Below are positions 24,701 to 36,085 of a stretch of DNA of 64,000 nucleotides, piece by piece. The stretch spans positions 377,001 through 441,000 of the forward strand of contig OX387197.1 in NCBI GenBank assembly GCA_947561715.1, read 5' to 3'. The DNA comes from Ascidia mentula (taxonomy: Eukaryota > Chordata > Ascidiacea > Phlebobranchia > Ascidiidae). A program made the translations under genes and the position numbers. Position 1 is the stretch's first letter. The number at the start of each line of letters is the position of its first letter. The notes under the pieces are model-generated. The model worked only from the letters and a program-made list of their open reading frames with translations, searched no databases and was not told where the DNA came from.

Positions 24701-27700
24701 ACTTCCAATTTTGTGTCATGTTTTTCAAAACATTCAAGTTCAACTGCATCCCCAGCTTCAAGTACTTGGGTTGTCGAATATTGGATGATTACAGTTGGAG
24801 CTGGAAACAAAATTAATATGTGGGTAAACCAGCTTCCTTGGATGTATATTTCTCTATTTTCTGTGCAGGTTTTTAGTAGATGGAAAAACTGAGTCAAAAT
24901 TTCAGTATGCAGAAAATAAAATTCATGGCTGCAAGCATTTTTAACCCTCGCTTCTGTAACTGGTTATCAAGCCACAAACACAAATTACCCGGACAAAAAT
25001 TAATTAAAGATCTGATATTTTATCCCAATATCACAGTAAATATTTTTTTCCGATTTTTTTGTGAATCAGAAACATATTCTAGAAAGCCAATCGATACAAT
25101 ATTTCAACTTGCCAAAAACTTGAAGTTGAGTTTTGCAAGAAATTGATCCAAGTTTGTTTGTAACGACACAAGTATATTCTGCCTCATCTGATGTTGTGAT
25201 ATTCATAATTTCCAATAACTTGTTGTATATTTTGGGTCTGTAAAGACAGCAAGAATTCAATGACTTTTATAAAACAAGGAAGACCTGTAGAAAATGAAAA
25301 ATGTTGATCAAGGCCAATCAACCACAACTTTTACTGTGTCTTAAAAATCTAATAATAATTACATACTTATCACTACTGCTGAGTGAATCAAAACCCTTCA
25401 ACCATTTAATTGTTGGGGGAGGTTTTCCTGTTGCATCACACTCCATTATGACATCACTGTTCATTACAACGTTCGTTATCTTAGGTAAGGGTTTATGAAA
25501 TGTAGGTTTGACTGCAAGGAAAATTGTTGGTTGTTAACAAATAAAAATTTACTCTGTATCATTTCTCTGTAACCTCTAAAAACTATGTTTATACATACAG
25601 AAGTAATACCATGCTTTCGCATAGCACGACAGGATCGTCCCACTGCACAGGCCCTTTATATTTGGCGACAGCTCTAATATTCTGATCATGCTGGATCAGC
25701 CACTATAATGCCTTGGCTGCGAAGCCTGTGAACCTTATAAATATACAAAATTACTCACTTGCAACTGCAAAATGTGCACTTGAAAAAAGGTACCCAATAG
25801 AATTGTAAGCAACACACTGATACATTCCTTCATCTGTAACATTGACTGATTGTAATGTTAGTTCACTTCCCCCGTCTACATTACTGATAACAATGTGATC
25901 TGTGTTGAAAAGTTCTTCTCCATCTTTCAGCCATGTATAAGAAGCTTGTGGTTGAGCAGATGCTGAACATCTCATACTGTGAGTTGATGAACGATCTGCT
26001 ACCTCAGATGATATTTCCTCACTCCACTCTGGTTTGACTTCAAATATGTAACAAAAGAATTTTAAGCTTAAACTGTATTAATTCTTAATATCCGTCAGTA
26101 GATTTGATGTTGAATGTACTGGGGAAATTTAATTATGTATTTTATCAAAAATTGTCAATAAAAATGATAAACATACGCAATACTTCAAGTCTCCCTCTGG
26201 CCACAGTATTGTATATATTACTAGCTTCACATATATAAGTTCCAGCCATGTCCTCTGTTATATTGTGTAGCAGGAGTTGTCCTGATTCTGTGATTTGGTG
26301 ACCATCAGGTAACTTGGGTTCAGCTACTTTTTTCCAATGAATTCGTGGAGTTGGGCTGAAATGTGAAGGTAATACTTGGGAATTAATCATGTTTCATGGA
26401 TTTGCATGGATTGATTCGTGACTTACTTTCCTTTTGCCAAACATTGGATAAGTGCAGATCCTCCTTTTATTGCTCTCGTTATTTCTGAAGGTTTTATCAG
26501 AAAATCAACTGCTGATGGTTGGTTGCTTATTGCTAAAAGAAGGTCACACAATGATTTCTTTCAAAACCTAATGTTGTCATGATAACTGCTTATAAACATT
26601 TCACTACAAAACATTCAATGACAGTCTACATACATGTTTCTGCTTAAACTACTCCATATTAATCAAGAAATTAATTCTTACCCAAATATTGAACCTCCAA
26701 CCGAATAGGACTTGATTTTTGTTCAAACACTTCCCCACTCATTGCCCAATTCCATCTCACAACACACTTGTATAACCCAGTATCTGCTTGTGTTGGTTTA
26801 ACAAAATACAAACTCCCATCAAGTTGAGACACATAATGAGTTTTGTCATTTTCAACAATAGATTTAAATCCATTTATATTTACTTTTTCCCAGCAGAACT
26901 CAACTTGATTATCTGAAAATCCACACAGGAAAACTTAGTGATGCAGATATTTAAATTCACCTGATTCATCACGAGAACTTCAGTTTTAATTTGTAAATAA
27001 AACAACTTTTTCCAAATAAATCAACTTACTTGGTGCATAATTTGTTTTAGGACAAGAAATGGAATCTCCAACCCTGATGGCAATAGTTACTGGTCTTGTA
27101 TTTTCATGGGGAAAAGGATAGATGTCTAAATGAATTAGTTGTACAAGTACTTCATATTGAATGTTGCAAAAGTTATCAAGACTAATTCAAGAAAACTCAC
27201 ATGCGAATGTAAGGTTGCCATAGTTACTGACAACGATGCCGTCATCACATGTGACGACACAATGGTAGCTTCCCTGGTCACGTGGTTGTGGGTTCGAGAT
27301 TGTTAACTTCCCGCCCAAATTATGGCATCGAGATCCACCTGTCAATCACGGTAGATACTTTAACCACCTTACGGACGGTCGAAACGGGATTTCCCCGGTT
27401 CATCGTGATATGGTTAAACTAGCGTTTCGGACATGTTTGTTGGGAATATCATTGTTTCCGAACTAAAATAGTTACACGTCCTAAAGTGTCGAAATTCACG
27501 GTCTTTAAGAAAATCTGCCAAAAAACAATATGCTTTTAGTGGGTAACAACGTTTTTGGCGTAAATAAACTAAATATTAGAGTTATAATATTGCAAAGTCT
27601 TCGTGAAAACTTAAGTTGAGTAGCCTCGCATGAAACGGGGAAATCCCGTTTCGCCCGTCCGTGAGGTGGTTAAAGTATCTACCGTCAATCACAATTTCAT

Positions 27701-28748
27701 TCAACCAATAGTTTTTGAACATTTGAAATTAGAAAGGCAACTTTGGAGTTGAGGTTTACTTGTTGAATTAATGAAAGAATTGTCAAAACAATGAGATTGT
27801 TTACAACTGATAAATTATATTCTCTCTCAGGTGAGTAATTTGTGGCATCTTTGATAACCGCGGGTCGGTTATGTCGGTTATATCTAAACCAAATAAACTA
27901 CAGACTCCCATTGGGTCCATTTTGTTGCGCCAGACCTTGCACTATCGCAATATTGGCGTTATTTTGGCTAAACCAAGAAAAGGGTTTCGCAATGACAACC
28001 GAGGAACTTTGAAACTGGCCAGATTCACCCTGAAATTCGGCATTTATCGATGTTTTACCAAAAATAAGCAGGTTGTTGCAAAAAACTTTATCCTGGATTC
28101 TTTTCAAATTGTAAGTATATACAGTTAGGCATTTTTTATGTGACGTCACTTACCGAAGTTACACGCAATGACCAAATCATTATCGACAACAAGGTACAAC
28201 AGCAAGGAAATTTGTCTCCACTTGAACAATGAAACCCACCTTGAAGGTAAGGGTGTTAGGTTCCTCATTATCAGTAACCCTCTTTTGTACCCTCTTACCC
28301 TAAAACAGTTTAGGTGTGTTTTTTCGGTAACGTGTAACCTTGCCTAATGACGTCAAATTGACGTATTTTCTGGCGTGACGTCACAGTGTATCGGGACGGT
28401 ATTGAGGGTTTTCCCTATATCTGGAACATTGATCCAAATTGCTACCTACAGTTACATCAGGAGTTTCTAATGTTTCACTAAACAACTTACTTGTTTTCAA
28501 GGGTTTGTTGTCCTTCCTCCACGAATAAATCGGATTATTGAGGTTAGTTTTACACTTGAACGTAATATCAGCTGTAGAATGAAGTGGAACAACTTGATCT
28601 TGCGGTTCAACTTCGAAAACATTTCCTGCTGCAAAATATACAAAAAAGTGTTGTAAAATAGTTTCAAAAAAACTCCCATACCTTGGCATTGTGATGTCAT
28701 AAGCAGAACAAAACCAATAGATGTTACACAGTGGTGGAAACTAAACAT
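21776..28748 (-). CDS. L1/contactin-like cell adhesion receptor, copy A (6 Ig + 2 FN3 + TM)
   Basis: Complete 17-exon gene, about 837 aa. Exons in reading order: 28682-28748 (signal peptide), 28491-28628 and 27201-27338 (Ig1), 27030-27125 and 26682-26912 (Ig2), 26427-26532 and 26177-26355 (Ig3), 25759-26037 (Ig4), 25367-25511 and 25113-25237 (Ig5), 24622-24800 and 24466-24562 (Ig6), 24045-24335 (FN3-1), 23060-23127, 22482-22643 and 22318-22420 (FN3-2), 21776-21885 (TM and tail). The lengths sum to a whole frame. Six Ig then FN3 is the layout of L1CAM/neurofascin/neuroglian and contactins, and Ig2 has SQLDGSLYF like L1 proteins. Canonical L1 proteins have 4-5 FN3 domains and a tail with an ankyrin-binding FIGQY; here there are two FN3 and about 10 cytoplasmic residues. 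The Ig5b exon uses a GC donor (GCAAGT). The last exon is the least certain. Role: probably cell-surface adhesion or recognition. Confidence 0.85.
23450..23830 (-). mobile_element. tRNA-like foldback SINE inside copy A intron
   Basis: Lies in the intron between the FN3-1 and FN3-2 exons. It contains a tRNA-like module, then a body ending in an inverted pair (CGCAGAAGTAATGCCATG... and its complement, 23729-23830). TTAGCGAA flanks it on both sides (about 23437 and 23830), consistent with a target-site duplication. The same family recurs at 25598, 53580 and 57465. Ciona is known to carry a composite tRNA-derived SINE (Cics-1); identity with it is likely but was not checked. Confidence 0.75.
23547..23619 (-). 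tRNA. tRNA-like module, anticodon loop CTGGTTA (Thr GGU-like)
   Basis: Acceptor stem GCTCCTG/CGGGAGC, D-arm TAGCTCAGTTGGTAGAGC (a good A box) and T-arm GTGAGTTCAAACCTCAC (B box) all fold. There are two nucleotides rather than one between the D and anticodon stems, giving an extra base. That and the repeat context argue for a SINE promoter rather than a working tRNA gene. Confidence 0.45.
25598..25742 (-). repeat. Truncated copy of the tRNA-like SINE family, tRNA part missing
   Basis: Matches the body of the family (CAGAAGTAATACCATGCTTT..., GGCCCTTTATATTTGGCGA, GCCTTGGCTGCGAAGCCTG) in the intron between the Ig4 and Ig5 exons of copy A. The tRNA-like module is absent and the order at the right end is rearranged. 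Confidence 0.7.
27350..27683. mobile_element. Mutator-like MITE with 9-bp target duplication
   Basis: Near-perfect 47-bp terminal inverted repeats begin GGTAGATACTTTAACC and contain GAAACGGGATTTCCCC. GTCAATCAC is duplicated at 27341-27349 and 27684-27692. Long TIRs with 9-bp duplications fit the Mutator-like superfamily. It lies in the intron after the Ig1b exon of copy A. The homologous intron of copy C (about 52055) holds the intact empty site CTGTCAATCACAAATTC, so this insertion followed the A/C duplication. There is no coding capacity. Confidence 0.9.
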
Positions 28749-31090
28749 GTTCAGGTTCGGACTGTTCTTCGTTGAGCCACAGGTGTTCTTAAGCCCCAGC
28801 ATGACGTCAACGTGGTGGTTCGTTCGCTGGGGTTCAACACCTTCTATTACTTTAAACCTAAACCTAAAAAGTATGAATAAATGTTTCTGTAATGTTAGCG
28901 GAAATTGTTGTCATTATTTGGAAGATTTTATTGAAACACAAATCGTAATCGAGTCCCGGTTTGATTCCAAAATAATTTCTAAAGCGTTAACAAAGCTGTA
29001 CAGGGAAATTACGACGCAAATTTACGCGAATTCTTCACAGAAAATCCTGACTTTATCACCCACGGAGGATGGCAGTGTGCCGTAGGATCGCAGCAAGTCG
29101 AAATTTGGTGGCAACCGAATCACACATCCTGAACATTCACTAATACAAAAGTACAGTTGGTCCATGCAAATTATTTGTCACAAATTCATGACAAATGTGG
29201 TATAACATCAACAAGGACAAAAAGGTTAGTTTTGTAAGTTGGTATCTCATCATTTCACCAACGCTACAATGTTTGCAGTAGCGAGGTGAACGTCACCAGC
29301 TCATCAGCATACAAGTTTGGGGTTTCAATGCACAGAGTTCGATCACAAGTCTGGCGTATTACTTGCAACAATTTCGATCAAAATTGCAGTCATCGCAACA
29401 TTTAATTCGCATGAGTGCCTATCGTATGTTGGCAACATTTAATGCACTCAAATCATTTACACATATAAAAAACAAGCATTTTAAAGTTTATATCATAAGT
29501 TGCATGTATACAATTTAAAATTCTAAAATATTGAAATTTGGAGTCCCATCGATACAGCAATATGACTTTTGCTATAAAAAGACAACATCAATTCCACAAA
29601 ACATTGACAGGTTGTAGCGTAAGGGTGCGTTTATTAGGAGATAAACAGCTCACTGCTGCCTTTTAACGGTTAAATTACTTGTGTAGAAAATTAACCTCTT
29701 CTACATGACTTTATAATTTCGCTTGAACACGGAGGTATGACTTCCTGTGAGTCAGTGTTTCACCCAAACTTTTTTAACACGGAATACCGCACGGTTTTTA
29801 AAATCAGGAACATCAAAAAATTGCGGCTTTGAGTAATTATAATAATATTGGTAGCAAACCACATCGTTCGTTGGCTGTAAGACTGAACGCCAAAAAAAAT
29901 ATGTGCAAGATTTCTATGTTTCTAAATGCTGTGAATTACTTTGTGTTGATGGATCTATGCCGATGGTCGTACGGATGTAGACCTCAGGCGCTCGGCGGTC
30001 TTAATCTTATTTAAATACATTATACTAAATTTTTTTAAAAAAGATTCATTGCTTTGAAAAATGTTTGCGTTTTCAAAGTTTCTTGGTCGGTTTCTGGTTC
30101 ATGTCAAAGAAACTTTTCTCTCGATAAAAAGAAGCCAAGCCTGCAGTTGAGCAAATGTTGTGAGACCAGACCTAGTGGTGGGACACAAGCCGATCTTAAG
30201 AAAAATATTGTCTTGTCGCATTCTTTTGCTTAATATTTAACTACACAATAAATCAAAGTTTGCTTCACTGCACAGCGCCAATTTAGTTTGCGTAAGAGTT
30301 GGTTTGTTTATTTTATTTTAGATTTGTGTCAAAACTGTAGTTGTTTATGTTGTTGTAATAAACTTCCCAATGCTCAAATGTTCCAGGAGTTTGGAACCCA
30401 CAAATTACGTAACCAAAAATGTGAAAAAATTCCAGTTAAAGATCGTCATTTTTCATGCAGTTGCAGATCGTCATTTTTCATGCAGTTGCAGATCGTCATT
30501 TTTCGTGCAGTTGCAGATCGTCATTTTTAATGACAAAACAATGAAAATAAGCGGTCCTGTTCGGTATATTTGATATTTAAACCGAAATCTTGGTTAGCCA
30601 GTAAATGTTTCCTTACATATTCATCTCAGTGCGTTCGTTCGTTTGCATTTTATAAAATAACAAAATCAAAGTTAAATACGCTCACACACGACGAAGGGAA
30701 AGGAGAATATTTGTCATCTGCTCGCTGAACGCCCAGGCATCGGATCCGTGGTCACAACATATACATGGTGGGAACGAGTGTAAAAGTACTACGTTCATAA
30801 GAAGTTGGCAATGAGTATCAAATTATTATTTATTAATGGCTACAATTGGCAAAGGCTCGTCCAGCAAATATTATTGACCAATTTTAAGCACTGAAATAGA
30901 GATATTTTAAAATGCAAATGGTTGCAAATGGGGAGTTAAAATGTTATGACAATAGGTATGACGTCAACATAGCCGTCTCACCATAATGAATCCCTAACGC
31001 TCAAATGTTCCAGGAGTTTGGAACCCACAAATTACGTAACCAAAAATGTGAAAAAAACTGCAGTTACAGATCGTCATTTTTCACTGAACA
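28749..31090. repeat. Upstream region of copy A with a 25-bp minisatellite
   Basis: No gene is supported in 28,749-30,360. At 30441-30535 a 25-bp unit (GATCGTCATTTTTCATGCAG plus TTGCA) repeats about 3.8 times. The same phrase, preceded by CTCAAATGTTCCAGGAGTTT, occurs once at 31000-31080 directly before an orphan Ig exon. The minisatellite therefore grew from duplicated intron sequence of the receptor family. Confidence 0.6.
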
Positions 31091-31096
31091 ACTTAC

Positions 31097-31231
31097 TTGT
31101 ATCCAATGGTTGGTTGTCTTTCCTCCACGAATAAATCGGATTATTGAGGTTAGTTTTACACTTGAACGTAATATCAGCTGTAGAAGCAAGTGGAACAACT
31201 TGATCTTGAGGTTCAACGACGAAAACCTCCG
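31097..31231 (-). pseudogene. Orphan Ig1a exon of the receptor family
   Basis: An isolated copy of the first Ig half-domain exon, with AG acceptor (GGTGACAG) and GTAAGT donor kept. It is open throughout (VEPQDQVVPL, DITFKCKTNLNNPIYSW), phase 1 at both ends, and one codon shorter than in copy A. No signal-peptide exon or second Ig1 half is found beside it. It could be a relic of a lost gene copy or an alternative first Ig exon for copy A, which lies downstream on the same strand. Confidence 0.75.
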
Positions 31232-32585
31232 CTGTCACCAAATAAACAAAACATTTGGTGAAAAATACGCTACCAACCTGAGTAAATATCCAAATGCGTT
31301 GTCACTTTGCTAATGTTCGAGACTCTGAAATAAACAGAGCGATGATTAAACTAACTTGCCGAAGCATGCGGGATTTACACCAGCCGGCGTCATGCCGTGA
31401 CGGCGTGATTTTCTCGCTTGAAGGGGCTGGCGGTGGAGTTAAATCTGATTTAACTTTTCCGTCAGCCGCGATGAACCGAAGCTTGTTTTCGTCGGGTATT
31501 TGACTTGTTAGGATTAAATTTAGGTGGTTTTAGTGTACTCAGTAACAATTATTATTGAAACACAAAGTTTAATGTTTAAGTTGCCCTGTGACTGACAACA
31601 ATAACATTATGAGGTCAGTTGGCAAGACAAAACCAGTGCTGTTGTAACAAAGTTATATATCGACGCCTCCATCTTTCCGCACCGCGAACCGCGTCTGGTG
31701 TGAATTCCGCTTCCTACTTCAATGACCCCCCAATAAACTTTTGCGTCGGTTTTTGTAAAAGTTAATTTTTGTCCAATTATCGTCATTTGCCCAATAAAGA
31801 CTTGGTAAAAGCCCGACATGACTGAACAAACTTTGACACTTCTGACACAATTAAACGCATACGAGGCCCCGGTTGCATTTATATTGATCCCAGTTTAGTG
31901 ATAACCCCTTTCAAGTGACTTACCTACACAGAGCCTCACACTTCCTTCAATTTATTTAATTTAAAGAATTGTTAAAGTTGTTCACACTGAAAAAATACAA
32001 AAGTTTGAATACCGATAAAATCATGAGGGGGGAATCACCGTCCGTCGTAGAATCTCAGTATTTCTTAATATTTTCTACGCATGAGGATGTACTGAAAGAT
32101 GCCAAGTTCGTCTTTACCCTAAACAGCTTCAACCCCTGCTCTAACTTCTGCTCAAACCTCTGTCTGATCGTTCATAGAACGAAGCTGCCCCCCTCTGTGG
32201 CCAAACTTCCGTCATAACTTTTTGTTTCGCAACTTCGTCACAACCGAGCTGAAGGCAGACAAAGTCACCCTTGGTTAATGATTGCCACGAGACCTAGTAG
32301 GTTCCCTGGTCGTAATATCCACACCCAGAACTACTAAATAAATATTCTGTTTGAAAAAAAAACTTTTGCCACCACACGTTGACAACTTGTTTAACTTTAC
32401 TTAAAAAAGGAATAACTTAGAAAAGGAATCATAATTTAACCTTTCCATCCCGTGCATACAAACAACTCAAATCATCTTTGCATCACTAAAATTATTGAAA
32501 ATGTAACGCACTTTGATCAAACAAACGCTTTTTTGAGAATAAAAAGACTGGCCCATACTGTTGTTAACATTGTCATGTTTCATGT

Positions 32586-32640
32586 TCGAAAAAACGTTTC
32601 GGCAAGAACTTATGTCATCATCCGTCTGACTGACGCGGTT
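32586..32640 (-). ncRNA. Degenerate hammerhead-like motif (Penelope type)
   Basis: On the - strand GGATGATGACATAAGTTC is followed by TTGCCGAAACGTTTTTTCG. The GCCGAAACG part equals that of the better-kept motif at 35241. The CUGAUGA core is changed to CGGATGA and stem II no longer pairs, so it is not expected to cleave. Confidence 0.4.
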
Positions 32641-35240
32641 GGTGTAGCTCAATTATTATATGGAGCTGACCTGACTGACGTCATTGATAAGGCTCGCGGG
32701 TGGTGACGTTACGTTATGTTGTTATAGGTCACACACCACTAGATGCGGTAAGCGACGCAAAACGCAAAAAAAACACATTAAACATTGAGTAGAAATAGTG
32801 GTACAGAAGTCTCCTGCTGATGGAGTCGCTGTCCATACAACAACAACAACAACTTAATGTGGACGACACTTCTGCACCAATATTTCTTTTTTTTTATTCT
32901 GCGCCCATCCATACCGAATTATCACCTGAACAAACTCTATATAAAGTCATGCACAGCCTACTATCGATCTAAAACGTGTCAAATTGTTAGAACTGAGGAA
33001 GTTTGCTTGTTATAACAAACCACCTAACGGGTTTAGTGGGTTTTATGAATTTATGTCATATGTTGATGCATTGCAATGATGTAAACTTGAACCTGCTTGT
33101 GATGAAATGTCAGACTTTGCAACGTTCTATTTGCGCGAACCTCCATCTCATGCCACGTATTTAATTGTGTCGACGTTGCTCAAACATAGCTGGCCCGAAT
33201 AAATACCCGTCAAAATTTACGATGGAACTGACGTTGTCCCTGATACCAAATATGGGCAATTTACGTGGATGTAAGAAATGTTCGGTTCTTAGAGTTAACA
33301 TCACCACAGTGAGCTTTCAAGTGTGGATTTTTGTGACCAAACACACATTTCTCTTATTTAATGGGTGTTAAAGCTTATATTCTTCCTTTTGATATCCTGG
33401 GACTTCACATCATCACATGTATAGCGTGACGTGTTACTAAGCAACCATGAACGAAATTTCAACTGCAACGATTTTTAATAAACCAGCATCCACTTACTTT
33501 GGTTTAATTTTAGTTATATTTTGTGTTGAAAAAGTTGACCAGGGGTTCTATAATGTAACTTAACCAACGATGCGGAAAGTTAAGGTGAACAACATTCCCA
33601 GCAACATGACGTAAGCAGTTTAATCACGTGATACGGTGTGTGGTGAGGAGTGGAGGAAGATAGCGATTAACATTCCAGCTTTTCATTATTCGACACGAAC
33701 TGCGGGAAACATATTCAATGTTTAATCCACGTTCAAACACACCGAGAACTCGGGTGTAAAACAAACAACAATTAATCTCGTACCTCCGAACCACAATCGT
33801 GTTGAAACGTGGTGTGTGCGAACAAAGGTGGAGTTTACTTGTGGGCTTTAAACTTTGGGCGAGAACTTCATCTACCTGATCCAAGAAGTTGTGAAATTAG
33901 AGTATTTGTTTAATGTTGTAAACTTTGTACGGGTAATTCATCTTTTGTTCGCTTTTATCATGGCAACTTTCCAGTGGTACGAGGTTATTTCAAACACTAG
34001 ACACGCCCATGAACCACCCACTGATTCGTCAGAACACAAACAGACGTGACCTCAGTAACATTCTGTTTGAACTTGCAGAGTGTCGGTTGGAAATAAAATC
34101 CTTTGCAAGCACAGCCTGCTGCAGATCAACATTCATATCAAAACACAAAGTGCTTGAAAAGAAGTTTGTGGGTTTGTTTGTATCGGATGTTTAGTAGCCA
34201 CCCGACTTCCACAAACAAATGTTCACAAGCACAAAAGTACAGCTGGTCAAATACTGGTTTAGAATATAACCAAAGAAGATGATGGCAAAATCATGCAACA
34301 ACAACATAAAGTAAATTCTGTTTGCACCAAGTTCATCAGCACAAACAAAGTTGTTACCAATACAGGTTATGGTGAACTGGAATGCAACGTATTTCTCTTC
34401 CGTGTTTCTTATATATACCCTGGTGCTTACCATCATCATATGTATGTAGGGATGTGTAACTGGGCTACCATCAGTGGGAAGCATTTCACATGGCCAGTGT
34501 TTGTGGTCATTCATTTGTGGTAAAAGTTGTCCGAAGCGGGCAACATAATGAATGTGTTTTAAATAAGATTGCAGACAGGACTCTCCATTATTGGAAGTGT
34601 TTGCTATTTGATCACGTGACTGTTTGTACGAACCGAAATGTTAATTTCAAGGAATAAATTTTAGTTCGTATCGTCAGTGTTTTCGATGGTGTGTAAAACT
34701 GATGGCACCAGTCAAAAGGTTTATGACGACACAATCACCCCCACCTACGTCAATGATCCACAATAAACCTTTGTTGTGTAACTTTCACCTTCTGTTAGGG
34801 TTTGGACAAAACGACCATTTTATCCCTGATGGCTCACTCGACGACAGAACAATGTCACCATTGGTAATGTTTGCCCAGAATGGTTGAAACCGTATGTTGA
34901 TGCATTGCAACCTTGGGTAATGACTGTCCAGAATCCTGGTTGCATCCCGGTTGTAATATCCGCACCCAGAACTACTTTTAACACCTTGAGTTGGATCAGT
35001 TGGCAAATTGTGAAAAAACTAAGATCGTTATAACACCATATGTTATCTGTGCATTTATCTATCAAGCATTAGGTTGATTAAGTGGTCTAATTTTTGAAAA
35101 ACCTTTTGAAATCACATGTTGGTAACTTGTTTAACTTAGGAACAACTGTTAACGAATTTGCTCACAATTTTTAGAACAAAGAGACTGGCCCGTTGTTAAC
35201 ATTGTCATGTTTCATACGAAAAAACGTTTCGGCAAGAACT

Positions 35241-35285
35241 TTCAAACTGATGATGGCAAAAATTTTTGCCGAAACGTTTTTCAAA
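35241..35285 (+). ncRNA. Hammerhead ribozyme motif (Penelope-like, short stem III)
   Basis: CUGAUGA at 35247-35253, stem II GGC/GCC with an A/T loop, GAAA at 35271-35274, then CGUU. Stem III is the self-complementary ACGU, as in the dimer-forming hammerheads known from Penelope-like retroelements. Stem I is weak (about 3 bp). A reverse-oriented fragment of the same motif precedes it at 35213-35240. Activity is doubtful. Confidence 0.55.
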
Positions 35286-36007
35286 CATGACAATGTTAAC
35301 AATAGTATGAGCCAGTCACTTTGTTTAACTTTATTTAAATAATAATAAACCTTTCCACCCCATGCATACAAACAACTCAAAACATCTCTGCATCACTGAA
35401 ATTATTGAAAATTAAAAACGCACTTCGATCAAACAAAGGCTTTTTTGTTTTAAATTTTATAAAACTTCTGGATTTGTCTCTGACTAAATCTTCAGATATG
35501 TCACCAAACAAATAAAATATTTTCTGTTTTTGGTTCCTTATATATTCCCCTCCCACACGTACCGAGTTTGTATCATCAGTTCAAACTCCATAAAAAGTCA
35601 ACCTACTATCAATCTAAAACGTGTCAAATTGTTAGAACTGAAGAAGTTTTGTGGTTGTTATAATAAACCACATTACTGGCCCAGTGTTTTTATGAATAGT
35701 TGCATGACATTTGTGTCATATGTTGATGTTTTGTAATGCTGCGTGTTTCAACGTGCTTAGTGGCCAATGTTAATGTAGTTGAACTTCAACATCAGGTGTT
35801 GTTTAAACTGCTAGTTACACCTACATGGCCAAACACAACGCTCTACAATAAATCAACAATAATGTTTACGATGGAAATCGTGTTGCAACTCGACGCAATC
35901 TTCCTTTTTTACTATTTTGCTTTCGACACCACTGACACGTCCCTGACAAGTTCCTGACACACCCCCGACACGCCTCCTGATGATTGGAATGACGTCACAA
36001 CAGCTCA

Positions 36008-36085
36008 TTATTATTATTATTTTTTTTTGACCACACCGGGATTTGAACCCAGGATGTCCTGGGCACGAAACCCGATCAGGTTATT
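36008..36085 (-). mobile_element. 5'-truncated tRNA-derived SINE
   Basis: On the - strand the sequence reads as a tRNA 3' half (CCTGGGTTCAAATCCCGG, a T-arm) and then an A-rich, (TAA)n tail. The duplicated segment has an uninterrupted site (CAGCTCATTAGCATAC near 45346), so this is a clean insertion of about 77 bp made after the segmental duplication. It is too short to be a tRNA gene. Confidence 0.75.

Noticed and set aside
28155-28210. Possible extra Ig1 exon reading DNDLVIACNF with a good GTAAGT donor in copy A
   Set aside because: Joining 28491-28628 directly to 27201-27338 already gives a normal-length Ig1 in frame; no acceptor gives this stretch a matching phase.
30441-30535. Possible CRISPR-like array
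   Set aside because: Units are directly abutting with no variable spacers; it is a 25-bp tandem repeat in a eukaryotic genome.
36030-36085. tRNA gene on the - strand
   Set aside because: Only a 3' half with an A-rich tail, and absent from the paralogous segment; it is a truncated SINE.
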